A stretch of DNA of 64,000 bases from Lunularia cruciata. Lineage: Eukaryota; Streptophyta; Marchantiopsida; Lunulariales; Lunulariaceae. The notes beneath the pieces were generated by a model. It was not told where the DNA came from. It made no database searches and saw nothing but the letters and a program-made list of their open reading frames with translations. Each line of letters opens with the position of its first letter. The stretch's first letter is position 1. The translations under genes were made by a program, and so were the position numbers. Below, piece by piece: positions 56,601 through 64,000 of this stretch. The stretch is from contig OX419762.1 of assembly GCA_948567375.1 (NCBI GenBank), forward strand, positions 32,555,465-32,619,464, read 5' to 3'.

Positions 56601-57055
56601 GTGACAATATGGAGTTTAGCAGTGAACTTCTTAGCTAACTTAGCTTGCATGCCAAGTAGGTGGTTTCAAGAAGGATCCAACTAGGAGTGGGAGAATATAT
56701 AACAATATGGAGCTTAGCAATGACGTAAGCTAGGGCTAATGAAGTAGAAAATAGGCCAAATTAGCCTAGAACTTCTTAGAAGTATTTAGGAAGCTTTGTG
56801 GTTAGCTTAGCTTGCATGCCAAGTAGACAACTTCTAGAAAGAAGCTTCCTGAGAAGCTTCCTAATTAACTTGGCTTGCATTCCAAGAAAACAACTCAAGG
56901 AAGCTTCTTGAGAAGCTTCTCAAGAACCTTGTATGCTCCCTATAAATACCAAAGCCAAACCTCGTGCTAGACATTCTGAGTTTCTCATGCTCAAGTGTCC
57001 TAATGTGATCTTCCATTCTCCTATTTTTCTCCTTGGTCTTGGTCTTTTACGCATG
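56589..57055 (+). mobile_element. 3' LTR region of the chromovirus with duplicated start
   Basis: GTGGGAGAA-TGTGACAATATGGAG (about 56,589) and GTGGGAGAA-TATATAACAATATGGAG (about 56,688) are two copies, about 98 bp apart, of the polypurine tract and LTR start. The LTR continues with GCTTGCATGCCAAG repeats to about 57,055, where minus-strand coding sequence of another element begins. The CTATAAATA-like box near 56,940 could be its TATA. Confidence 0.5.
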
Positions 57056-57059
57056 AAAC

Positions 57060-58100
57060 TTCTATAGCATTAGTAAACCCAAAAGATAAATTTTTTTTTC
57101 AAAATACCCATACTTTATACAAAAGATAGTCTTTTGTGACGCTTCTACATCAATTGACATCTGCCAATAGTTGCTTTGAAGTTCCAACAAGTCATCAACC
57201 CCATGCAAGGAATGTGCATTCCTCCCTATTTTCCCTATTTTTATTGAGACCATAATAATCAATAAAAAAAATTTAAAACACTATCTTTCTTTGATACAAA
57301 TAGTATTGGTGTCCCCAAGGAGATGTGTTATGTTGTATAGAATCCTTCTCCAATAACTTAGTCAATGTTACTTAAATTCTTCTAGCTCTTTTGGTGAGAG
57401 CAATAAGATGAGTCTACTCACTAGAGTATTTCTTGGCATTAGTTTGATTTTGAAGTGCACATCTTGATCAAAAGGTAATCCCTTTGGAAGATCATTCCAA
57501 AAACAATTTACAAACTCTTAGACTATCTAATCAACCATTGCTTTTTGAGGCTTCTTATCCTCATTAGCTTCTCCTTTTGTAATAGGCTTGATGCACACAA
57601 CAAATCAATAATATCTTTCTCCAAAGCTTATTCTATAGCCGTTATACTAACAAAATTCCAATCTTGTATATTTCTACTCTTAAGTGTCTTCTTCAAAGGT
57701 GCCATACAACCTAATAAATAATCCTCACCTTGGTGTTATATTTGAATTGGTCATTAGGCCCCAAAAAATTGAACACTATGATGTTTATATTTTAGTTTAT
57801 GTAAACTAGAATAATCTCATAATCTAGGGGAGTTATTATAAATCTCATACATTATGAATACTCATTCTCAATCTTGAATGAAACAAGATGTGAGGTATAA
57901 AATGCAGAACACTTTTTACCATCCACTATCATCAATTTTCTACCTAAGATTAGCTTTTTAGGAATACATAATTTCCTTGCTAATTGCATGGACACGTAAT
58001 TCTCAAAACTCCCACAATCAACCAAAACCTTACAACCATGAGCAGATATTATACTTTGCAAGTGAATCAAACTTGCATACCCCTAGCTTTCAATCATATT
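57060..58100 (-). pseudogene. Protease and RT N-terminus of a second chromovirus
   Basis: Minus strand. 58,070-57,852 holds the protease KVLVDCGSFENYVSMQLARKL (DCG in place of DSG) and LVSFKIENE. 57,560-57,290 holds the RT entry (TSPWG, LPKELEEF-type). 57,262-57,062 has an RT fragment with WQMSIDVEASQKTIFCI. It is cut at 57,060. Confidence 0.65.
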
Positions 58101-58189
58101 GAAACAAATTATATTCTTAGTAAATGGTTTTATATCTCCTATTGGGACTCTTTGTTTCTTTGTTTTGAACCTTATGCTCTAAGAACTCC

Positions 58190-58900
58190 ATTTGAGCAAT
58201 GGATCAAGGTTATCCATTCCTAGTTGGACATTTTGCAATACAATATCCAATTTGGAAATAAGAAAAGCAACCACCATTTTCTTGCAATCATTCTCCATGT
58301 GTAATGCAAAGGGGTCTTTATTGGTTGCCAAAATCTCCATTGTTGCCTACTCCTCTACCTGTGTGTGGGGTGTTTGTAGTTTCTATAAAAGTCTAGATCA
58401 AGACCAAGTAGTGACAGCAAAGGAATTAAAATTTTGGCCACCTGCATGGCTTCTTCCAAATACTTGAGCTCTCATATGATTACTTCTAATTTTGTTTGTG
58501 ATTAAAAGCCTCTCACAAACTAATCTAGAGCCTTACCTTCTTATATCTCTATAATTTTAATTGTTGTGTTCTAGAATTATATGTTGTAGCTCCTCACCAA
58601 ATCAAATTGCCAATTTTGCCTCAATTTTGCCAATTTATCTTGTGTGTCTTGTGCAACATTCATTGCTTGGAATATCTCAATTATTACACTCCTAAATTCT
58701 TCCCATGTTGGGATTGGAGCAACAAATTTCCGTTGAGCTTACTCCACCCAAAATTACCATTATAGCTTTGCCACTCCATCTAATTGGCTCAAATGACTTA
58801 GGCTTTGGAAAGTACACTTGATCTTCTTTTTCTTGGAAAGTTGCACTCTCCATCTACTATTATTGTTGGCCATCATGATCTCTCTCTTCCACCATTTGAG
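58190..58900 (-). pseudogene. gag of the second chromovirus
   Basis: Minus strand. Frames with stops give a start with ANNNSRWRVQLSKKKKIKCTF (about 58,880-58,800), FVAPIPTWEEFRSVIIEIFQAMNVAQD, and a KALD-FVRG box (about 58,530). This is the classic Retrotrans_gag pattern. No zinc knuckle is intact. Confidence 0.6.
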
Positions 58901-59259
58901 TAGAATATTAAATTTTTTATTGCATAAGAATGATAAATTTGATCATTGCCACTCTACCAAACTACCTACTTGCAATGTCTAGGTTAATATGTAAATGCAA
59001 CACATTCATTGCTTTTTGTAAGTTACAATAAAAAGGATCAATGGCTCATCAAATAAGGTGACGATGTTCAAAGAATTTTGACCAAAGTGCATAATGATGA
59101 GTTGTGTGAAATGATGTTTTGGTAGTATATGGAGATGAAAATCCCAATGGTTTGAAAGAAATGGATTTGGTGTTCCATATATTCCCAATCTTGCAAGGAT
59201 ATAAATACTAGTATGGAAGATCATATTAGAAACCCTCACTTGAATGGAACTTTGAACGC

Positions 59260-59574
59260 CTAGCATGAGCTTGGGCTTTCGTACTTATAGTCAGTCAACT
59301 TGGGTATCAGGCTCCCAAGGAAGCTTCCTTCTAGAAGCCATCTTACTTGGGATGCAAGCTAAACTAGTTGTTCACTTGGTGTACAAACTAAGCTAGTTAT
59401 TTACTTGGCATACAAGCTAAGCTAGCCATCAACTTGGTGTACAAGTTACTCAATCCTTGGAAAGTTCATACAAACTTCTCACTAAGAAACTTCTTGGATG
59501 TTTCTAGAACATTCTTAAGATTTCCTAGCTCCTTGCTAATTTTGCCACTTGTTCACTCCATATTATGATAATCC
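59260..59574 (-). mobile_element. 5' LTR of the second chromovirus
   Basis: On the minus strand it starts ATTATCATAATATGGAGTGAAC (near 59,574), related to the ATATGGAG start of the LTR at 56,598-57,055, and contains the 29-bp tandem repeats. Gag, protease and RT follow in the right order toward 57,060. Confidence 0.55.
59345..59447. repeat. 29-bp tandem repeat, four units
   Basis: Units beginning ACTTGG start at 59,345, 59,374, 59,403 and 59,432, exactly 29 bp apart. The unit core is CAAGCTAAGCTAG. The same word recurs at about 63,945-63,990 and, in the opposite orientation, at 56,630-56,880. Confidence 0.85.
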
Positions 59575-59589
59575 TTCTATCAAAAGCTC

Positions 59590-59774
59590 TTAGATGTGAT
59601 AGGTAGGTTGGGGAAGGAGATCCATGGGAAGGAGGGAAGTCTATTGATGAGAAGTACAAGAGGAGGATGTAGCAAATGCCATATATAGATCTCTTAGTAG
59701 AAAAAGGGTATCTATATGAAGAAATTCTCTATAAGTCCAATTTCTAAGAATTGTGTGACAAAATCCTTGGATCC
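59590..59774 (-). mobile_element. Second LINE fragment, truncated by the assembly gap
   Basis: Collinear with 45,480-45,665 of the LINE remnant (shared GTGTGACAAAATC-TTGGATCC and CAAATGCC...GGAT). Its continuation is hidden by the run of N. Confidence 0.6.
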
Positions 59775-59974
59775 NNNNNNNNNNNNNNNNNNNNNNNNNN
59801 NNNNNNNNNNNNNNNNNNNNNNNNNNNNNNNNNNNNNNNNNNNNNNNNNNNNNNNNNNNNNNNNNNNNNNNNNNNNNNNNNNNNNNNNNNNNNNNNNNNN
59901 NNNNNNNNNNNNNNNNNNNNNNNNNNNNNNNNNNNNNNNNNNNNNNNNNNNNNNNNNNNNNNNNNNNNNNNNNN
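59775..59974. other. Assembly gap, 200 N
   Basis: Exactly 200 ambiguous bases, probably a fixed-size scaffold gap, so the true distance is unknown. Sequence on the two sides differs: LINE on the left, unique DNA on the right. Confidence 0.95.
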
Positions 59975-60039
59975 TTACCGATGGAGGATAGAGGAACACT
60001 ACTGATTGCACTTACTTGGCCTTTACAGATCAGAGGACG

Positions 60040-61736
60040 ATGCTCTTACAGGCAAAACGTAAGTTGGTGAGGCACTTCTCGTCATGGGTTATCAGCCCAA
60101 GGTCCTTCATGACTGTAGAAGGTAGAAATCTACCAATGCCGAAGTCATGTCTTCCTTCAATCAGAGCTCGAAGATTCGAGATATCTCCTCATCGGCCTTC
60201 TCCATATTCCAGTGATCCTGCCTTCATGATCAATTCCGCAAGACGGCAATGTGACCGCACCGAGAAACTTGGAGCTGAGATACTTTCAGTTTGTCTGCGG
60301 CTGGCTGCTTTATTGTTCGAGTGTGTGACTCAGGGTAAGAACTTCGCGCGTTTTAGACACGGTAAGAGTGAACATAGTGCCTTGTACTTTATATTACTGG
60401 CACATTAAAATATCATCATTACTGCAAAGAGTGCGTACGCATCTTATGGATTTGCATTGTAAAACTGTGGCACCTTAGGTAAACCAGAGAATTTGAGCGA
60501 AAACTATCTTCTTAGCGCCTACCTGTAATGTAGGTCGTCTGAGGCTTCATGAAAATTCAAGTGATAGACCTCAAGGTCTTCGAGCTCCCTCGGTTGAGAC
60601 AGAAGACTTACCTCAAGGTAAAGAACAAGCTTTCGGTGATGTTCTTAGTTCCACAGGGTGTCTTTAGAGCCTGAGCAGAATAAGCATAAAATTGGACGAT
60701 GTGCCGTGAAGGAATCAAGCTTTACTGTCTGTTTCTTCAGGTTCTGAGGGATTTCAAGGTCCCTTTGTGACTACTCTGAAATCAGAGATGGAGTTCATGA
60801 CTGCTGGGATGGAAACTAATTCTATCTCCAAATTGCAAGATTCTGAACACCCGTGTCCCCGATGTCGAGCTGACAGGCATCATCTAATGGGCAGATTCAA
60901 ACTGCTGCCCCACGGAATACTAATAGGATGTTAAGTTGTCCGATCACATATCTATATTATCACATCTAATCATATATTCTGTCAGCATGCAGTATAAGTA
61001 AACCCATTGCTTAAAAGCTTTTATATATTTTGCATAATCATATGCCCAGATCAATCATGTGATTTCTTGGTCTGTTTCAGTGACGAAGAAGATAGCGTGG
61101 ACCATTTTATCCTACAAATTACAGAGTTTGAAGGGTGAAAAGTTAATCCCCCGCAGCTGCTTTAAGCACGTTCTTCAAGACGGTGAAAGGGACCTGTCCC
61201 CGAGGACTCATCTACCTCCAATGAAACCCGAGGATGTGGTGAAAGGCAGGAAGACCCTTGTATTGAACCTCCATGAAACTCTTATTCATTCTTCACTTCA
61301 AGAAATTCCTAACTACGATTTCAAAATTCCAGCCTGGATAGAGGAGAGGCTGTGTGAAGTGTATGTTTTCAAACGCCCGGGAGTTGACAGGTTTCTGGAA
61401 ATAGCAGCTAAAAAACACGAAATAGTCGTGTTTACGGCAAGCCCTCGTCAATATGCAGATCTGATTCTCGATACGCTAGATAGGGAGAGGAATATCCGCT
61501 ACAGATTGTATGCAGACTCATGCATATCTCAAAAGAACGCGTTGGTGAAAGATCTATCAGTACTCGGACGAGACTTGACGAAAATCATAAGTGTGGACAG
61601 CAAAAATGCATTCTCCTCTGCCAAATTACATCCCGCTAATTCTTTACCAATCGGACCCTTTGTAGACAGCAAACAAGACAGCCAGTTGCTTGACCTCCTA
61701 GGAGAGCTCGATATGATATCAAGGATGAATATCTAG
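60040..61736 (+). CDS. CTD small-phosphatase-like (FCP1/NIF homology) protein lacking both catalytic Asp, two exons
   Basis: Exon 1 60,040-60,334 and exon 2 61,081-61,736, intron GT(60,335)...AG(61,080), phase 1 on both sides, giving 316 residues. The exon 1 product is basic and Ser/Pro-rich. Exon 2 carries the FCP1/NIF domain (about residues 140-305): KTLVLNLHETLIHSS, where DLDETLVHSS is expected, EVYVFKRPGVDRFLE, VVFTASPRQYADLILDTLD, KDLSVLGRDLTKIISVDS (VDN normally) and PIGPFVDSKQDSQLLDLL. The nucleophile Asp is Asn and the general acid/base Asp is His, so dephosphorylation should be impossible; a binding role or a decaying duplicate are alternatives. The C-terminus is shorter than usual. 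The exon 1 start is uncertain because a 200-N gap lies just upstream. Confidence 0.7.
60335..61080 (+). other. Predicted intron of the phosphatase-like gene
   Basis: 746 bp with donor CAGG|GTAAGA and acceptor TCTGTTTCAG|TG, preceded by a T-rich tract. Codon phase matches across it. A further exon within it cannot be excluded, but no coding similarity is seen. Confidence 0.6.
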
Positions 61737-63180
61737 TGGTTACTTCATGACTAAAGACGTGATGTTCAGTAGATGAACCCTGAATTTAGGACAAGAAACC
61801 TCATATCATCTGGAATCCGGCTTCGCTTTGGTTTGGATATGACAAGAACAATATAGACTGACTTAAAACAAAGAGAGGAGCTTTTGGAGGCTCAAGCTTC
61901 ACGGAAAGTATGAAGCTCGTGATTCCAGCAGAGTTAATAATCAGCAAGTCTGGTTCGATTTTAGAAATTGTGTGACGTTACGTGATGACCTCTATGCACC
62001 CGGTTAAAGTTCTTGTCGACCTGTTCGTTATGAAACACATGGTACCGCAAGCTAATGGTTCGCTGCTGTGTATCAGCAGACGACTAATATGACAGGTTAG
62101 GATTGTTCTCTTGGAACTTAAGTTCAACTGCAAGTTGTTTTGTGACTGTGAAATGAAGCTAGAACACGGTTTATTTCAAGGTTTCTCGTGAAGTCTGAAC
62201 TCAAGTTGCTCCACCTCATCAAAGAAGCTTCTACTGTTAGTTACGTGTACTACTAACTTTGCCATATCTTGTCATTGAAGTGGTCCGTGGACAAACTTCG
62301 ACATCGAATTGCTTGTGATAAGTTAAATTTCTATTTCTGGCTCCAGAGCACCTCAATCATCGTGTTACTGTGTTCGTGCGTGTTGTTGTGTTCTCCGTCA
62401 CATTAGTTTTTTGATCGCTGATATTACTGCAAAGCTGATGCTGCAGTCGGTAGCCTCTGGATTCAAAATCCGATGCAACCACGAGGATGAAACTAGAGAA
62501 TGCAATTTGCTGGCGCGCTGGCAATTTAAACATCCATTGCTTTTGAAAGTAAACGCAAGAAGACTGTGCATGCATCGATGTCGTAGAGAAACAAGCAGAG
62601 AATAATAACATTTCGCATATATGGTGAGTTTGAAATAGCAAGTAACGACAACAGTACAGAATTATGTTGGAATAAGGCCTTGCACTTATAAAAGATCTAT
62701 TTTTAACCAGTATATTTTCTCGATGAACGAACTGTGTCTGAATGTTGCATTCTGAACTCACAAACTTTGGATGAAAGGTCTATGAATTTAAATAAAATGT
62801 ATAGAATCATTTTTGATATCAAAGTGGTGATCATATAAAATGTTTCTTACTAAGCTTATAATAACTTTGATTAAGAGTAATTTAAGATTAAACCTTGTAA
62901 AACATAGAACACTAAATTATTAAAGATTAAGAATATAATTGAACATTCAATTATCATTCTTTTGTTTTGTGATGTCCAATATAATACACGTTGTCAAATT
63001 GTGTACTAGGCTAAAGATGTATCCCAACTACTCTAAGTAATTAGAGTAATTAGCTACAAATTTAACCTACTTCAGGACCAAACTATATCAAGAAAGTTAG
63101 AAAAGGAAAATCATATATTTTTTTCAACTCAAACCTGGTCTAAGAAGTGAAGAAACCACCTTATACATTCAACATCCTTT
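61737..63180. other. Intergenic, 3' of the phosphatase-like gene
   Basis: No gene recognised. Unique-looking sequence to about 62,760, then strongly AT-rich to 63,180. Confidence 0.4.
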
Positions 63181-63189
63181 ACCAAGTTA

Positions 63190-64000
63190 TAGATGAATGC
63201 ACTTGATGATTGCAATGATAATATAATCATAAGATATTGTAGTTACAGTTATAAGTTGATATATGGAAAGTTTTGCTCGATAGAGGTTCCCAAAGATAAT
63301 TATAGCTACCTTAAAATAGTCATGACCAAAGTACAACTAGGTACCAAAGTCTGTATTGCACTTGATCTTCTTCTTTTCCTCAAAATGTTGCTCTCGCCAT
63401 TTTTTTTTATCATTACCCATCACAATCTTGCTCATCTAACAATCAAGTAAGATGCTCAATATGTTGCTACATAGCAATGATAACTTTGGTTATTGCCACC
63501 ATGATTACTACTATATTAATTACCTTCTTGTAACTACCTACATCAACCTGTAGATGTAATATGTCCACCATTCTCCATAAGTTACCATTGAAAGGATCAA
63601 AGGTTCCTTAAACAAGTTGATTGTATTCAAAAAAATTCTGACCAAAGTGCAAAATGATAAATTGGGTGAAATGATACTTTGGTAGTACACAAATATAGAA
63701 ATCTTAAAGTTTTGGATTGATTTGGTGGTCTATAGATTCTATCCATCCTATTCTTGCTTTGATACCTATGAAAAAGATAGAGGACAGAAATTGGAGAATG
63801 GAAGATCAAAATGGAAGTCATATTGAAAATGTTCAAGTGACTGAAATTTTGAATGCCTAGCTTGAGCTCAACTTTGCTAAATATAGGCAACCTAGATACA
63901 AGAAGCTTCCAAGGAAGGTTGCTGTAAAAGTTGCCTTAATTGCAGTGCAAGCTAAGCTAGTTGTTTACTTGGCATGCAAGATAAGCTATTTGTTAGCTTA
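63190..64000 (-). mobile_element. 5' region of a third chromovirus-like element (gag start, leader, LTR)
   Basis: Minus strand. About 63,450-63,300 resembles the start of gag (WRE-QH-EEKKKIKC). 63,590-63,860 is collinear with 59,020-59,270 (shared TTGACCAAAGTGCA-AATGAT and TTGGTAGTA). 63,930-64,000 repeats the GCAAGCTAAGCTAG word of the LTR. The element runs out of the window. Confidence 0.6.

Noticed and set aside
62357..62761. 134-codon minus-strand open frame
   Set aside because: No recognised motif, composition like non-coding DNA, and no splice or start support.
1..64000. CRISPR array, prokaryotic operon or phage
   Set aside because: The repeats seen are tandem or dispersed, not spaced by unique spacers. 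All recognisable genes are plant or plant-retroelement types with eukaryotic splice signals.

Overview
The window looks like nuclear DNA from a land plant with a large, repeat-rich genome. I favour a gymnosperm because of the dense, decayed Ty3-type elements and the style of the LINE, but the sequence does not prove it. Almost everything is dead or dying retrotransposon. Only two host loci are recognisable: a carboxylesterase-like pseudogene (47,812-48,897, minus) and a two-exon CTD-phosphatase-like gene (60,040-61,736, plus). Nothing is prokaryotic: there are no operons and no CRISPR array.

Layout. 1-21,000 and 38,846-44,612 hold several copies of one Ty3/Gypsy family of the Tat/Athila type (here the 'U3-ORF family'). 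Its LTR appears to be about 3.8 kb and to contain, upstream of its own TATA box, a reading frame of roughly 870 codons. That frame encodes a conserved N-terminal domain, an acidic linker and a long coiled coil. One copy of this LTR (1-6,207) is split by about 2.75 kb of organelle-derived DNA (3,082-5,828), which includes a mitochondrial small-subunit rRNA piece and a group II intron reverse transcriptase piece. A complete 3,778-bp copy (12,466-16,243, minus) sits as a solo LTR between the RT and RNase H of an element on the opposite strand, with a near-perfect 5-bp target duplication.

20,960-24,607 holds a 34-bp tandem array and the integrase/RT remnants of a chromovirus-like element (minus). 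24,608-38,845 is a nest: an element on the minus strand (B) is interrupted in its integrase by a nearly full-length relative on the plus strand (A, 26,151-33,966, two LTRs), and in its gag by a 751-bp insertion with a 6-bp target duplication. 44,613-46,980 is a decayed non-LTR retrotransposon (LINE) on the minus strand; a second fragment of it stops at a 200-N assembly gap (59,775-59,974). 49,560-50,396 is another U3-ORF fragment.

52,750-57,055 is a chromodomain-bearing Ty3 element (plus) with a 22-residue repeat between protease and RT. 57,060-59,574 and 63,190-64,000 are minus-strand 5' halves of related elements, and they flank the phosphatase-like gene.

The genes do not form a pathway. 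The three most notable signals are the ORF inside the LTR U3, the phosphatase-like protein that has lost both catalytic aspartates, and the carboxylesterase pseudogene whose three frameshifts all fall in homopolymers.
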